From Azospirillum sp. SYSU D00513 (lineage in GTDB: Bacteria; Pseudomonadota; Alphaproteobacteria; Azospirillales; Azospirillaceae): a DNA stretch of 64,000 nt. Below, piece after piece: positions 17,030-26,496 of this stretch. Under the pieces are notes generated by a model. It was not told the origin of the DNA. It saw only the letters and a program-made list of their open reading frames with translations, and searched no databases. A program made the position numbers and the translations under genes. The DNA is taken from positions 59,119 to 123,118 of the forward strand of contig NZ_JAFIQV010000018.1 of the NCBI RefSeq assembly GCF_017356015.1, read 5' to 3'. Position 1 is the first letter of the stretch; each line of letters begins with the position of its first letter.

Positions 17030-19027
17030 TTACAGACCCGCCTTGGCGGCGGCCACCACGGCGTCGGCCGTGATGCCGAAATGCTTGTACAGCTCCTGGT
17101 AGGGGCCGGACTCGCCGAAGCCGGACATGCCGACGAAGGCGCCGTTCTCGCCCAGCCAGCGGTCCCAGCCCTGGCGGATGGCCGCCTCGACGGCGACGCG
17201 CATCCCGGTCCCGAGCACCTGCTTCTTGTACGCGGCGTCCTGCGCCTCGAACAGTTCCCAACTCGGCATAGACACGACGGCCGTACCAATCCCTTCGGCC
17301 TGTAGCGCCGCACGGGCCTCGGCGGCGATCGACACCTCGGAACCGGTGGCGAGCAGCGTCACCTTGCGCTCGCCCTCGGCCTCCTGAACCACGTAGGCGC
17401 CGCGGGCGCTGCGGTTCTCCGACGTGTGCTCGGTGCGCAGCGTCGGCAGGTTCTGGCGGGTCAGGGCCAGAACCGACGGGCCATTCACCCGCTCCAGCGC
17501 GATCTGCCAGCACTCCGCCGTCTCGACCGCGTCACAGGGGCGCAGGGTCAGCAGGTTCGGGATGGCGCGCAGGGCGGCCAGGTGTTCCACCGGCTGGTGG
17601 GTCGGGCCGTCCTCGCCGAGTCCGATGCTGTCGTGCGTCATGACGAAGACGGTGCGGGTCTTCATCAGCGCGGCCAGCCGGATCGCCGGGCGGCAATAGT
17701 CGGCGAACTGCATGAAGGTGCCGCCGTAGGGGATGACGCCCCCGTGCAGCGACATGCCGTTCATCACCGTCGCCATGCCGTGCTCGCGCACGCCGTAGCG
17801 GACGTAGCGGCCGCCGTAGCTGCCGGGCTGCACGTCGGCGGTGTTCTTGACCTTGGTGTTGTTGGACGGCGTCAGGTCGGCCGAGCCGCCGACCAGTTCC
17901 GGAATGGCCGGGACCAGCACCTCGAGCACGTTGCCCGACGCGACGCGGGTCGCCCAGCTCGGCTTGTCAGCACTGACCTTCTGCTTGAAAGCCTCGATCG
18001 CCTCCGACAGGCCGGCCGGGACGCCGTGGCTCATCGCCGCCTCGAAGGCCTTGCGGGCCTGGGCGTCCAGCGAGTCGAAGCGCTTGGCCCAGGCGGCGTA
18101 CTGCTCGTCCGCACGGTGGCCGGCGGCGCGCCAGGTGTTCAGCACGTCGTCCGGAACGACGAAGGGCTCGTGCGGCCAGCCGATCGCCTCGCGGGTCGCG
18201 GCGACCTCCTCCAGCCCCAGCGGCGCGCCGTGGGCGCTGTGGGTGTTGGCCTTGTTGGGGGCGCCCTTGCCGATGATGGTGCGGCAGGCGATCAGCGACG
18301 GCTTGTCGGACTCCTGCGCGGCGGCGATGGTCTTGGCGACCGCCTCCGGGTCATGGCCGTCCACCCCGACCGTGTTCCAGCCGTAGGAGCGGAAGCGGGC
18401 CTGGGTGTCGTCGGTGAAGCTGAGGTCGGTCGAGCCGTCGATGGAGATGTGGTTGTCGTCCCACAGCACGATCAGACGGTTCAGCTTGAGATGGCCGGCG
18501 AGCGAGCAGGCCTCGTGGCTGACGCCCTCCATCAGGTCGCCGTCCGACGCGATGACGTAGGTGAAGTGGTTCACCAGGTCGTTGCCGAAGCGGGCGTTGG
18601 TGATGCGCTCGGCCAGCGCCATGCCGACGGCGGTGGAGATGCCCTGGCCGAGCGGGCCGGTGGTCATCTCGATGCCCAGCGAGGGATCCACCTCCGGATG
18701 GCCGGGCGTCAGGCCGCCGATCTGGCGGAAGCGCTTCAGCTCGTCGATGGTCATGCGCTCGTAGCCGGTCAGATAGCCCAGCGCGTAGATCAGCATTGAG
18801 CCGTGGCCGGCGGACAGCACGAACCGGTCGCGGTCGGCCCAGTTGGGCTGCCTCGGGTTGAACTTCAGGAAGCGCGTGAACAGCACCGTCGCGACGTCGG
18901 CCATGCCCATGGGCATGCCGGGATGGCCCGACTTGGCGGCCTCGACACCGTCCATGGCGAGCGCGCGGATGGCGTTCGCCATGACTTGGATGGGGGCGGG
19001 GGGAGTGGTGGGGTTGGCAACGGGCAT
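17030..19027 (-). CDS. tkt: Transketolase
   Basis: The product is 665 aa from the ATG at 19027 with AGGAAG upstream; the family runs 650-680 aa. Transketolase moves two-carbon units between sugar phosphates with thiamine pyrophosphate and links glycolysis to the pentose phosphate route. Key blocks are [48 protein letters not shown], the cofactor motif ending in [12 protein letters not shown] and DDNHISIDG, and the catalytic-region glutamate in [10 protein letters not shown]. The pyrimidine-domain [14 protein letters not shown] is also intact. It heads the tkt-gap transcript and is divergent from the DUF4164-zapA genes. Confidence 0.97.
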   Translation of the reverse strand: MPVANPTTPPAPIQVMANAIRALAMDGVEAAKSGHPGMPMGMADVATVLFTRFLKFNPRQPNWADRDRFVLSAGHGSMLIYALGYLTGYERMTIDELKRFRQIGGLTPGHPEVDPSLGIEMTTGPLGQGISTAVGMALAERITNARFGNDLVNHFTYVIASDGDLMEGVSHEACSLAGHLKLNRLIVLWDDNHISIDGSTDLSFTDDTQARFRSYGWNTVGVDGHDPEAVAKTIAAAQESDKPSLIACRTIIGKGAPNKANTHSAHGAPLGLEEVAATREAIGWPHEPFVVPDDVLNTWRAAGHRADEQYAAWAKRFDSLDAQARKAFEAAMSHGVPAGLSEAIEAFKQKVSADKPSWATRVASGNVLEVLVPAIPELVGGSADLTPSNNTKVKNTADVQPGSYGGRYVRYGVREHGMATVMNGMSLHGGVIPYGGTFMQFADYCRPAIRLAALMKTRTVFVMTHDSIGLGEDGPTHQPVEHLAALRAIPNLLTLRPCDAVETAECWQIALERVNGPSVLALTRQNLPTLRTEHTSENRSARGAYVVQEAEGERKVTLLATGSEVSIAAEARAALQAEGIGTAVVSMPSWELFEAQDAAYKKQVLGTGMRVAVEAAIRQGWDRWLGENGAFVGMSGFGESGPYQELYKHFGITADAVVAAAKAGL

Positions 19028-19337
19028 CGGAGGGCTTCCTGCGCTTCCTGTAGGGCGATCGCGTGAAACGGGCAGAAAATGACAGTCAAGCGGCGGGAAA
19101 AGGGTCATTTTCCCTGAGAACGCGGGCACCATGCAGAAGCCTCGTTCCCAGGTCAACACGGGAATGGAGGCAGGAAAATCCACGCCAATGGCTTGGCCGC
19201 GAAAAGGTTTTGATGATATACAATATGCCATCTGTGACGGTGCGCGGCCTTGCGGGTCCGCCCTTCGCGCGGCGATCGCTGTGCGGGCGCACAGTTCCCC
19301 ATCGACAAGTGGAGCTAGAGGTTTGCCGGAGAACGTT
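19028..19337. other. 310-bp intergenic stretch between divergent tkt and the DUF4164-zapA genes
   Basis: I see no gene here. It must hold promoters for both directions. An AT-rich patch around 19208-19227 (TTTTGATGATATACAATATG) stands out from the GC-rich surroundings and is the best candidate for a promoter core; direction could not be decided. Confidence 0.4.
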
Positions 19338-19565
19338 ATGCAATCTCTTAGCAACGCGCTGGAACGCCTTGCGGCGTCTGTGGAACGTCTGGAGCGGGCC
19401 GCCGAGGCGCGGGAGGCCCGTGCGGTGCGGCGCGAGGATGAGCTGACCGCTGCGCTGCAAGAAGCGCGGGCTGAGCAGTTCCATGCCCAGGAGAAGGCCG
19501 ACGTGGTATCCCAGCGGCTGGACGCCGCCATCGGGCGGCTCGAAACGGTGCTGGAGGCACGATGA
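19338..19565 (+). CDS. Small coiled-coil protein, DUF4164-like
   Basis: The product is 75 aa from the ATG at 19338 and is almost entirely a heptad-patterned coiled coil ([19 protein letters not shown] ... [17 protein letters not shown]). It resembles the DUF4164 family of alphaproteobacterial small coiled-coil proteins. Its stop overlaps the zapA start as ATGA, so the two are translationally coupled. Because ZapA itself is a coiled-coil FtsZ-binding protein, this protein may act with it at the division site; that is inference from context only. Confidence 0.75.
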   Translation: MQSLSNALERLAASVERLERAAEAREARAVRREDELTAALQEARAEQFHAQEKADVVSQRLDAAIGRLETVLEAR

Positions 19566-19930
19566 CGACGGCGGACAGCGGCGGTATGTCGCAGGTGGAC
19601 ATCGAAGTCAACGGGCGCGCCTACCGGCTGCTCTGCCAGCCGGGGCAGGAGCCGCGCCTGCGCGAACTGGCTGCCTATGTGGACGGGCGCCTGAAGGAGC
19701 TGACCGGCGGCGGGCGCTCCGGCTCGGAGGCGCAGATGCTGCTGATGACCAGCCTCGTCCTTGCGGACGAGCTGCAGGATGTCCTGGCCGGGCAGGGGGC
19801 ACGGAGCGGCGCCAGCGGCGGTGCGCAGGCCGAAACCGCGCCAAGCGTGGACGAGGCCGAACTGGCCGCCGCCGTGAATGATGTGGCCGAGCGCATCGAA
19901 GAGGTTGCCGCGCGGCTCGAGCGCACCTAG
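19562..19930 (+). CDS. zapA: Cell division protein ZapA
   Basis: The product is 122 aa. The N-terminal part ([19 protein letters not shown] then [12 protein letters not shown]) is the ZapA head domain; the C-terminal half is a coiled coil used for tetramer formation ([20 protein letters not shown]). ZapA binds FtsZ and bundles filaments at midcell. It overlaps the DUF4164-like gene by 4 bp. The 6S RNA gene and a 5-formyltetrahydrofolate cyclo-ligase gene follow, the arrangement found across many Proteobacteria. Confidence 0.92.
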   Translation: MTTADSGGMSQVDIEVNGRAYRLLCQPGQEPRLRELAAYVDGRLKELTGGGRSGSEAQMLLMTSLVLADELQDVLAGQGARSGASGGAQAETAPSVDEAELAAAVNDVAERIEEVAARLERT

Positions 19931-19940
19931 ATTAGTCCTC

Positions 19941-20109
19941 GGAAGGTGACTGCCTGGTTCGGCAGGTCGCATCAATCCCCAGGGCCGATAACCTTGACTC
20001 TTTGGGAGTTGTCCCTGCCCGGGCCGTGGCCCGGGTACACGACGCCCACCTGCTCACGCAGGCCATGGAGGATGGGCACCATGGCCACCGGCCGAGGCGG
20101 TCTCCTTCC
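19941..20109 (+). ncRNA. ssrS: 6S RNA
   Basis: The 200-bp gap between zapA and the cyclo-ligase gene is the classical 6S RNA locus. The ends can pair over a long interrupted stem: GGAAGG-GAC-GCC at 19941-19954 with GGC-GTC-CCTTCC ending at 20109. The middle contains the alphaproteobacterial hallmark around GGGAGTTGTCCCTG and a GCCCGGGCC/GGCCCGGGT hairpin, then ACGACGCCCACCTG. The length (about 169 nt) is normal. 6S RNA mimics an open promoter and sequesters sigma-70 RNA polymerase in stationary phase. Exact ends are estimated from pairing. Confidence 0.85.
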
Positions 20110-20148
20110 ACCCCTCCTAAATCCTTTCCCGCATCGATCCCCAAGGGC

Positions 20149-20739
20149 ATGACCGACCTCCGCAGCGCCAAGATGGCGGCCCGCGAACGGGCCAAGCTGG
20201 TGCGCGATGCCCTGTCGGACCCGGCGGAACGCGAGGCGGCGGCCTTGCGCCTGCGCGACCGTTTCCTGGACGCCATCGATCTCGACTCCATCGCGCCGCG
20301 CGAGGCGGTTGTCGGCGGCTACTGGCCGCTCGGCTCGGAGATGGATGTGCTTCCGCTGCTGCGGCACCTCCGCTCCCTCGGCCGCACGGTGGCGCTTCCC
20401 ATCTCCGGCCCGCGTGGGCAGGCACTGACCTTCCGCGACTGGGACCCGGCCCTTCCCATGGTGACCGGCCGCTACGGCATTTCCGAACCCGGCCCCGACC
20501 GGCCCGAACTCGCACCCTCGGTCGTGTTGGTGCCCTTGCTCGCCTTCGACGGAAGTGGGCGGCGGCTCGGCTATGGTGCGGGCTATTACGATCGGACGCT
20601 GGACGGGCTGCGCGCGCGCGGGCCGGTGACGGCCATCGGCATCGCCTTCGCCGCGCAGCGGATGGACGCGGTTCCCGTTGACGAATACGATCAGCCCCTG
20701 GACTGGATCGTGACGGATCGCGAGGCGCTCCGTTTCTAA
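20149..20739 (+). CDS. 5-formyltetrahydrofolate cyclo-ligase
   Basis: The product is 196 aa from the ATG at 20149, the usual length. The enzyme converts 5-formyl-THF to 5,10-methenyl-THF with ATP and so recovers a dead-end folate. The C-terminal ATP/substrate signature LGYGAGYYDRTL is intact, preceded by VLVPLLAFDGSGRRLG; the middle has VGGYWPLGSEMDVLPLL. It follows 6S RNA as in E. coli (ygfA/fau), where the two can be cotranscribed. The ATG is preferred over upstream in-frame starts because those lie inside the 6S RNA. Confidence 0.92.
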   Translation: MTDLRSAKMAARERAKLVRDALSDPAEREAAALRLRDRFLDAIDLDSIAPREAVVGGYWPLGSEMDVLPLLRHLRSLGRTVALPISGPRGQALTFRDWDPALPMVTGRYGISEPGPDRPELAPSVVLVPLLAFDGSGRRLGYGAGYYDRTLDGLRARGPVTAIGIAFAAQRMDAVPVDEYDQPLDWIVTDREALRF

Positions 20740-20814
20740 AGGGCCGCGCCCCGCGCGACCCCGGCAGCGATCCGGACGGCGTTCCATCAGACGGCAATTC
20801 ATAAGGGTCCGGCC

Positions 20815-21636
20815 ATGCGCATTCTTTTTCTCGGCGACGTCGTGGGGCGGAGCGGCCGCGACGCGGTGATCGCCCATCTGCCGAGCTTGCGCGAAAGGCT
20901 CGACCCCGACCTGACGGTGGTCAACGGCGAGAACGCGGCGGGCGGATTCGGCATCACCGTGAAGATCGCCGAGGAGTTCTTCGAGGCGGGCGTGGACGTC
21001 ATCACGCTCGGCAACCACAGCTGGGACCAGAAGGAACTGGTCTCCGCCATCGACCAGCAGCCCCGCATCATCCGCCCGCTGAACTATCCGGAAGGCACGC
21101 CGGGGCGCGGCTTCGTGCTGTTGCAGGCCCGTGGCGGACGCAAGGTGCTGGTCATGAACGTCATGCTGCGCCTTTTCATGGATCCGCTGGACGATCCCTT
21201 CGCCGCCGTGGACCGGGTGCTGCGCGCCCACCGGCTCGGCCCCGGCAACGTGGACGCGATCCTGCTGGACGTGCATGGCGAGGCGACCAGCGAGAAGATG
21301 ATCATGGGTCACTTCTGCGACGGCCGCGCGTCGGTGGTCGTCGGCACCCACACCCATACGCCGACCGCCGACCACATGATCCTGCCGGGCGGCACCGCCT
21401 TCCAGTCGGACGCCGGCATGTGCGGCGACTATGACAGCGCCATCGGCATGAAGAAGGAAATCGCCATGGCGAAGACCATCCGCAAGCTGCCGACCGAGCG
21501 CCTGTCCCCGGCCGAAGGAGAGGCGACCGTCTGCGGCCTCTATGTGGAGACGGACGACCGCACCGGCCTCGCCGTCCGCGTGGAGCCGTTGCGCCTCGGC
21601 GGCCGTTTGAGTCAGACTTTCCCGACGCGGGGATAG
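20815..21636 (+). CDS. YmdB-type metallophosphoesterase (TIGR00282 family)
   Basis: The product is 273 aa. All metal-binding blocks of the YmdB/TIGR00282 phosphoesterases are visible: FLGDVVGRSGRDAV, NGENAAGGFGIT, LGNHSWDQKEL, and VVGTHTHTPTAD. The C-terminal DAGMCGDYDSAIGM is also typical. Bacillus YmdB is a 2',3'- and 3',5'-cyclic nucleotide phosphodiesterase that affects biofilm and RNA turnover; activity here is inferred from the family. It lies 75 bp after the cyclo-ligase gene on the same strand and is likely in the same transcript. Confidence 0.92.
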   Translation: MRILFLGDVVGRSGRDAVIAHLPSLRERLDPDLTVVNGENAAGGFGITVKIAEEFFEAGVDVITLGNHSWDQKELVSAIDQQPRIIRPLNYPEGTPGRGFVLLQARGGRKVLVMNVMLRLFMDPLDDPFAAVDRVLRAHRLGPGNVDAILLDVHGEATSEKMIMGHFCDGRASVVVGTHTHTPTADHMILPGGTAFQSDAGMCGDYDSAIGMKKEIAMAKTIRKLPTERLSPAEGEATVCGLYVETDDRTGLAVRVEPLRLGGRLSQTFPTRG

Positions 21637-21661
21637 CGGTTCGAGCGTTCCGGAGGCGGTC

Positions 21662-22141
21662 ATGGGTTTCGACGCCAAGTACGATCGGGATTTCTACGCC
21701 TGGACGCGGGAGCAGGCGGTCCGGCTGCGCGAGGCCGCCGCGACCGGCACCAACCTGCCCCTGGACTGGGAGAACCTCGCCGAGGAGATCGAAAGCTTGG
21801 GGCGCAGCGACTACCGCGGTCTTGCCAGCCAGATGAGCCGCCTCATCGAGCATCTCCTCAACCTGGAACACTCGCCGGCATCCAACCCCCGCGGCGGCTG
21901 GGCGCGCACCGTGCGCGACGCCCGGGGGCAGATCGAACTGATCACCGCCGACAGCCCGAGCCTGAAGGCCCGCTATGCCGAGGCGCTCGACTGGGCCTGG
22001 CGGCAGGGACGCAACAAGGCGATGGACGGGCTGGAGCAGGACGGCCTCGGCGAGAGCGCGCTGCCGGCCCAATGCCCCTACAGCCTCGAACAGCTTTTCG
22101 ACGACGATTTCCAGCCCGTGAACCGCCACGGTCTGGATTGA
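21662..22141 (+). CDS. DUF29 family protein, first of a tandem pair
   Basis: The product is 159 aa with the DUF29 pattern: YDRDFYAWTREQAVRLRE, then DWENLAEEIESLGRSD, RLIEHLLNLEHSP, and a C-terminal CPYSLEQLFDDDFQPVN. DUF29 proteins are helical, common in cyanobacteria and alphaproteobacteria, and of unknown function. A GGAGGCGG ribosome site precedes the ATG. The next gene is a close paralogue of the same length, so this is a tandem duplication. Confidence 0.88.
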   Translation: MGFDAKYDRDFYAWTREQAVRLREAAATGTNLPLDWENLAEEIESLGRSDYRGLASQMSRLIEHLLNLEHSPASNPRGGWARTVRDARGQIELITADSPSLKARYAEALDWAWRQGRNKAMDGLEQDGLGESALPAQCPYSLEQLFDDDFQPVNRHGLD

Positions 22142-22167
22142 TGGAACGCGCGGTCCGAGAGGCGGAA

Positions 22168-22647
22168 ATGGGTTTCAACGCCAAGTATGATCGGGACTTC
22201 TACGCCTGGACGCGGGAGCAGGCCGCCCGGCTGCGCGAGGCCGCCGCGACCGGCACCAACCTGCCGCTGGATTGGGAGAACCTCGCCGAGGAGATCGAAA
22301 GCTTGGGGCGCAGCGACTTCAACGGATTGACCAGCCAGATGACCAGGATCATCGAGCATCTGCTGAAGTTGGAACTGTCTCCCGCATCCGACCCCCGGAA
22401 GGGCTGGCGGCATTCCGTCGAGGATGCGCGGGTGGACATCGAATATCTGCTGGAGGACAGCCCCAGCCTCGGGCCGCGCCTCCCGGATGCGCTCGCCCGA
22501 TCCTGGAGGAAAGGCCGCATCGCCGCCGCCAGGGGGCTGGAGCGGGACGGCATCATGCCCCAACAGCTTCCCTCCGACTGCCCTTACAGCATCGACCAGA
22601 TCCTCGACGGGGCGTTCTGGCCCGTGAACCGCCACGGTCTGGCCTGA
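22168..22647 (+). CDS. DUF29 family protein, second of a tandem pair
   Basis: The product is 159 aa from the ATG at 22168, the same length as its upstream neighbour, with GAGAGGCGGAA before the start; an ATG at 22141 overlapping the previous stop would add nine unrelated residues. The first 50 codons differ from copy one at only seven bases, and the last 20 bases before the stop region are also nearly identical, while the middle has diverged (for example GPRLPDALARSWRKGR against KARYAEALDWAWRQGR). Function is unknown. Confidence 0.88.
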   Translation: MGFNAKYDRDFYAWTREQAARLREAAATGTNLPLDWENLAEEIESLGRSDFNGLTSQMTRIIEHLLKLELSPASDPRKGWRHSVEDARVDIEYLLEDSPSLGPRLPDALARSWRKGRIAAARGLERDGIMPQQLPSDCPYSIDQILDGAFWPVNRHGLA

Positions 22648-22801
22648 TCCGGCAATCGCCTCAAATACGCCATATTGACTTTCCATCCTCGCGGGTGTGG
22701 TCTGCCGCGCCGAGGGCGTGCGGTGGCGCGCGCGATTCTGGTAAAGCTGCGCCACAACATTCCACCTTTCCAGCAGACCCTGTTCGAGGCTCGTTCGACG
22801 C

Positions 22802-23551
22802 ATGGCCGGTCATTCACAGTTCAAGAACATCATGCACCGCAAGGGCGCGCAGGACGCCAAGCGGTCCAAGATCTTCAACAAGCTCGCCCGCGAGATCACC
22901 GTCGCGGCGAAGAGCGGCCTGCCGGACCCGGCGGCCAACCCGCGGCTGCGCGCGGCGATCATCGCCGCCCGTTCGCAGAACATGCCGCGCGACCGTATCG
23001 ACCGCGCGATCAAGAGCGGCGCGCCGGGCGGCGACGACGCGAACTACGAGGAGGTACGGTACGAGGGTTACGGCCCCGGCGGCGTCGCGCTGATCGTCGA
23101 GGCGCTGACCGACAACCGCAACCGCACCGCGGCCGAAGTCCGTTCCGCCTTCACCAAGTACGGCGGCTCGATGGGAGAGACCAACTCGGTCAGCTTCATG
23201 TTCAGCCGCGTCGGCGCGCTCTACTACCCCGCCTCGGTGGCGGACGCCGACTCCATGTTCGAGGCGGCGCTGGAGGCCGGGGCCGACAACGTCGAGTCCG
23301 ACGAGAACGGGCATGAGGTCACCACCACGGTGGAGAGCTTCGCCGCCGTGCGCGACGCGCTGGAAGCCAAGTTCGGCGGCGCCGAGAGCGCCCGCCTGGC
23401 CTGGAAGCCGCTGAACACCGTCGCGCCGAGCGAGGACGCCGCCGCGTCGCTGCTGAAGCTGATCGACGTGCTCGACGACAACGACGACGTCCAGACCGTC
23501 GAAGGCAACTTCGACATTCCGGACGAGCTGATGCAGAAGCTGACCGCCTAA
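22802..23551 (+). CDS. yebC: YebC/PmpR family regulator / translation factor
   Basis: The product is 249 aa and matches the YebC family from end to end: [20 protein letters not shown] at the start, then [35 protein letters not shown] and [11 protein letters not shown]. Members were described as DNA-binding regulators (PmpR) and more recently as factors that help ribosomes through proline-rich stretches. The position directly before ruvC-ruvA-ruvB is the common one in Proteobacteria (yebC-ruvCAB). Confidence 0.95.
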   Translation: MAGHSQFKNIMHRKGAQDAKRSKIFNKLAREITVAAKSGLPDPAANPRLRAAIIAARSQNMPRDRIDRAIKSGAPGGDDANYEEVRYEGYGPGGVALIVEALTDNRNRTAAEVRSAFTKYGGSMGETNSVSFMFSRVGALYYPASVADADSMFEAALEAGADNVESDENGHEVTTTVESFAAVRDALEAKFGGAESARLAWKPLNTVAPSEDAAASLLKLIDVLDDNDDVQTVEGNFDIPDELMQKLTA

Positions 23552-23567
23552 AGGGCAGGAGACCGGT

Positions 23568-24809
23568 GTGCGCGGGCAGGGCGTCAGGACGGGGGCGGGC
23601 CCCGGGGGTGGAGCGACTCCGCCGGTGCGCCTCCTGGGGCTCGATCCCGGCCTGCGCCACACCGGCTGGGGCGTCATCGAGCTGTCGGGCAACCGGCTGA
23701 TCCACGTCGCCGACGGCGCGGTGCATTCCGACGGCGACTGCTCGCTCGCGGAGCGGCTGTGCCAGATCCACGACGCGTTGACCGAGGTGGTGGAGCGCTA
23801 TCGCCCGGACGAGGCGGCGGTGGAGGAGACCTTCGTCAACACGAATGCCGCCTCCACCCTGAAGCTCGGCCAGGCGCGCGCCGTGTCGCTGCTGGTGCCG
23901 GCCCTGGCGGGGCTTGCGGTCGCGGAATACACTAACAATATGGTCAAGAAGGCAGTCGTCGGGCAGGGCCGCGCCGAAAAGGCGCAGGTCCAGGCGATGA
24001 TCCGCCTCCTGCTGCCCGGTTGCGAGATCTCAACCCCGGACGCCGCCGACGCGCTGGCCGTCGCCATCTGCCACGCCCATCACCGCGCGAGCTGGACGAT
24101 GTGGCGCAGGGGGGCGGGCGAGAGCACTGCTGGCGGCATGCTCCCGGCACGGAGCGCCGAAGTTGCCCTCTCCCCTGGGGGAGAGGGTGGCGCGCAGCGC
24201 CGGGTGAGGGGGTTCACGGGGGACGGCGAACTTTCGCAACGCGGATCCCCCTCACCCCAACCCTCTCCCCGGGGGGGAGAGGGGGCGGTGCTGCGCTCCG
24301 CCAAGGACAAGCCGACTCCCTCGGAAACCGCCCGTGCGCGCAATCTACGGCTGAATGCGACGGACGTCGAAAAGCTGTTGTGGCAAAAGCTGCGCAATGC
24401 GCAGCTCGGCGCGAAGTTCCGGCGACAGGAGCCGATCCTCGGCTTCACGGTCGATTTCGTCGCGCATGATCACCGGCTGATCATCGAACTGGACGGTGGT
24501 CAGCACGCTGACAGGGTCGAGCACGACCAGCGGCGCACCCGCATGCTGGAGCAGGTAGGTTTCCGTATCCTCAGATTTTGGAACAACGAAGTGAACGAGA
24601 ACTTGGAGGGCGTTCTGCAAACGATCGCCTCCACCTTGTCGGCGACCGCCGTCGTACGGCGTCCAGCCGCAGCGTTTGCACCCTCACCCGGCTCCCAGCG
24701 AAGCGAAGCTTCGCCTGCCGCCAACAGCGCAAACGGAGTTTGCGCGAGTGGCGCTTCGCGCCACCCTCTCCCGGGGCGGGAGAGGGATGATGGAGACGAC
24801 CACAAGTGA
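23568..24809 (+). CDS. ruvC: Holliday junction resolvase RuvC fused in frame to a DUF559 endonuclease domain
   Basis: The open frame is 413 aa; a normal RuvC is about 175. The GTG at 23568 has GGAG six bases upstream. Residues 20-180 are a complete Ruv[35 protein letters not shown], and [16 protein letters not shown] with the catalytic acids. The frame does not stop. It runs through two GC-rich palindromic repeats (24166-24187 and 24261-24283), then a DUF559 domain (about residues 250-350: [44 protein letters not shown]), then a third repeat (24764-24786), ending GTGA on the ruvA start. A GTG at 24288 with a purine-rich leader could start a free DUF559 protein. Confidence 0.85.
   Translation: MRGQGVRTGAGPGGGATPPVRLLGLDPGLRHTGWGVIELSGNRLIHVADGAVHSDGDCSLAERLCQIHDALTEVVERYRPDEAAVEETFVNTNAASTLKLGQARAVSLLVPALAGLAVAEYTNNMVKKAVVGQGRAEKAQVQAMIRLLLPGCEISTPDAADALAVAICHAHHRASWTMWRRGAGESTAGGMLPARSAEVALSPGGEGGAQRRVRGFTGDGELSQRGSPSPQPSPRGGEGAVLRSAKDKPTPSETARARNLRLNATDVEKLLWQKLRNAQLGAKFRRQEPILGFTVDFVAHDHRLIIELDGGQHADRVEHDQRRTRMLEQVGFRILRFWNNEVNENLEGVLQTIASTLSATAVVRRPAAAFAPSPGSQRSEASPAANSANGVCASGASRHPLPGRERDDGDDHK
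24166..24286. repeat. GC-rich palindromic repeat pair on the left side of the DUF559 segment
   Basis: Two palindromes with 10-bp arms of the form CCCTCTCCCC/GGGGAGAGGG lie at 24166-24187 and 24261-24283, with GCGCCGGGTGAGGG and CCCCTCACCCC between them, themselves in inverted order. In translation they give SPGGEGG and [13 protein letters not shown], a signature of a repeat family widespread in Proteobacteria (often read LTPTLSPxGRG). Here the repeat is inside the ruvC frame. Confidence 0.8.
24679..24786. repeat. GC-rich palindromic repeat on the right side of the DUF559 segment
   Basis: The segment begins CACCCTCACCCGGC, contains the palindrome GCGAAGCTTCGC near 24705, and ends with CCCTCTCCC/GGGAGAGGG arms at 24764-24786. 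It is the same family as the repeats at 24166-24283, so the DUF559 coding part is bracketed by copies. The ruvA ribosome site begins right after it. Confidence 0.75.
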
Positions 24810-25432
24810 TCGCCAAGCTCACCGGCATCGTGGATTCCGTCGGCACCGATTGGGCCGTCGTCGATGTGAACGGGGTCGGCTATTCGGTGTCCTGCGGGAA
24901 CCGCACCCTGTCGCGGCTCGTGCAGGGCGAACGGGCATCGCTGGTTGTGGAGACCTTCGTCCGCGAGGATCGCATCCATCTCTATGGCTTCGCCGACAAC
25001 GCGGAGCGGGACTGGTTCCGGCTGCTGACGACCATCCAGGGGGTGGGTTCGCGGCTGGCGCTGGCGATCCTCGGCGTGCTCGGTCCGGACCAGCTCACCC
25101 ATGCCATCGCGTCGCAGGACAAGACGGCGCTGACCCGTGCCGACGGCGTCGGCCCCAAAGTTGCCACGCGCATCGTCAATGAATTGAAGGACAAGGTGGG
25201 CAGCCTTTCGCTCGGCGTCCCGGCCGGTCCCGCTCCGGCGGGCGGCAAGGCGGGCGCGGGTGGGGCGGTTCCCGACAACACGGCCCTCGGGGATGCGGTC
25301 TCCGCCCTCGTCAACCTCGGCTACGGCCGCTCGGAAGCTTTCGCCGCGGTGGTGGCCGCCGGCCGGGCGCTGGGGGACGGGGCGGGGGTGTCGGAGCTGA
25401 TCCGCCAGGGACTGAAGGAGCTTAGTCAATGA
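24806..25432 (+). CDS. ruvA: Holliday junction branch migration protein RuvA
   Basis: The product is 208 aa from a GTG at 24806 that overlaps the ruvC-fusion stop by 4 bp. RuvA tetramers bind four-way junctions and load RuvB. The N-terminal OB domain ([19 protein letters not shown]), two helix-hairpin-helix motifs ([16 protein letters not shown] and [16 protein letters not shown]) and a C-terminal three-helix domain after a Gly/Ala/Pro linker ([17 protein letters not shown]) are all present. The only visible ribosome site is ATGGAG about 10 bases before the start, downstream of the last repeat. Confidence 0.95.
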   Translation: MIAKLTGIVDSVGTDWAVVDVNGVGYSVSCGNRTLSRLVQGERASLVVETFVREDRIHLYGFADNAERDWFRLLTTIQGVGSRLALAILGVLGPDQLTHAIASQDKTALTRADGVGPKVATRIVNELKDKVGSLSLGVPAGPAPAGGKAGAGGAVPDNTALGDAVSALVNLGYGRSEAFAAVVAAGRALGDGAGVSELIRQGLKELSQ

Positions 25433-26496
25433 GTGCCGAACAGGAACGGCTGGTGCAGCCGGGGCAGGGCACGGGCGACGAGCCCGAGTCCTCCATCCGC
25501 CCGCTGTCGCTCGCCGAGTTCATCGGCCAGCGCCACGCGCGCGAGAACCTGTCGATCTTCATCCAGGCCGCGCGTGGGCGCGGCGAGGCGCTGGACCATG
25601 TGCTGCTGTTCGGCCCGCCGGGGCTGGGCAAGACCACGCTCGCCCAGATCGTGGCGCGCGAGCTGGGGGTCGGGTTCCGCGCGACCTCCGGCCCGGTGAT
25701 CGCCAAGGCCGGTGACCTCGCGGCGCTGCTGACCAACCTCCAGCCGCACGACGTCCTCTTCATCGACGAGATCCATCGCCTTAATCCTGCCGTGGAGGAA
25801 GTGCTCTATCCCGCGATGGAGGACTTCCAGCTCGATCTCATCATCGGCGAGGGGCCGTCGGCGCGGTCGATCCGCATCGACCTGCCGCCCTTCACGCTGG
25901 TCGGGGCCACGACGCGTTCCGGCCTGATCACGCGCCCCTTGCGCGAACGGTTCGGCATTCCCGTGCGGCTCCAGTTCTACGAACCGGACGAGTTGGAGTT
26001 GATCGTGAGCCGTGCCGCCCGCGTGCTCGGCATGGGCATCACGCCCGAGGGCGCGCGCGAGATCGCCAACCGCTCGCGCGGAACGCCGCGCGTGTCCGGA
26101 CGCCTGCTGCGCCGGGTGCGCGACTTCGCCGCCGTCGCCGGAATGGAGGAGGTGGACGCCCGCATCGCCGACGCGGCATTGACCCGGCTGGAGGTGGACC
26201 CGCTCGGCCTCGACAGCATGGACCGCCGCTACCTAAGCCTCATCGCCCACAACTACGGCGGCGGGCCGGTCGGGGTGGACACGCTGGGCGCCGCACTCGG
26301 CGAGCAGCGCGACGTGCTGGAGGAGGTTGTCGAGCCCTACCTGATCCAGCAGGGCTTCCTGCAGCGGACGCCGCGCGGGCGCATGCTGACCGACCACGGC
26401 TTCCGCTACCTGGGCCTCAACCCGCCGAACCAGCCGTTGCGCCAGCTCGACCTGCTCGACCGCGCGCTCCCGCCTGAGGAGGACGAGGATGACTGA
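25429..26496 (+). CDS. ruvB: Holliday junction branch migration helicase RuvB
   Basis: The product is 355 aa. RuvB is the hexameric AAA+ motor that drives branch migration. Walker A is [12 protein letters not shown], Walker B FIDEIH with [16 protein letters not shown], sensor 1 [18 protein letters not shown], and the C-terminal winged helix ends in [18 protein letters not shown]. The start overlaps the ruvA stop as ATGA. All three ruv genes are therefore coupled, and the extra DUF559 segment lies between ruvC and ruvA. Confidence 0.97.
   Translation: MSAEQERLVQPGQGTGDEPESSIRPLSLAEFIGQRHARENLSIFIQAARGRGEALDHVLLFGPPGLGKTTLAQIVARELGVGFRATSGPVIAKAGDLAALLTNLQPHDVLFIDEIHRLNPAVEEVLYPAMEDFQLDLIIGEGPSARSIRIDLPPFTLVGATTRSGLITRPLRERFGIPVRLQFYEPDELELIVSRAARVLGMGITPEGAREIANRSRGTPRVSGRLLRRVRDFAAVAGMEEVDARIADAALTRLEVDPLGLDSMDRRYLSLIAHNYGGGPVGVDTLGAALGEQRDVLEEVVEPYLIQQGFLQRTPRGRMLTDHGFRYLGLNPPNQPLRQLDLLDRALPPEEDEDD

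Noticed and set aside
19931..20148. A short protein gene between zapA and the cyclo-ligase gene.
   Set aside because: The stretch folds as 6S RNA at its classical locus, with complementary ends and the conserved central sequence.
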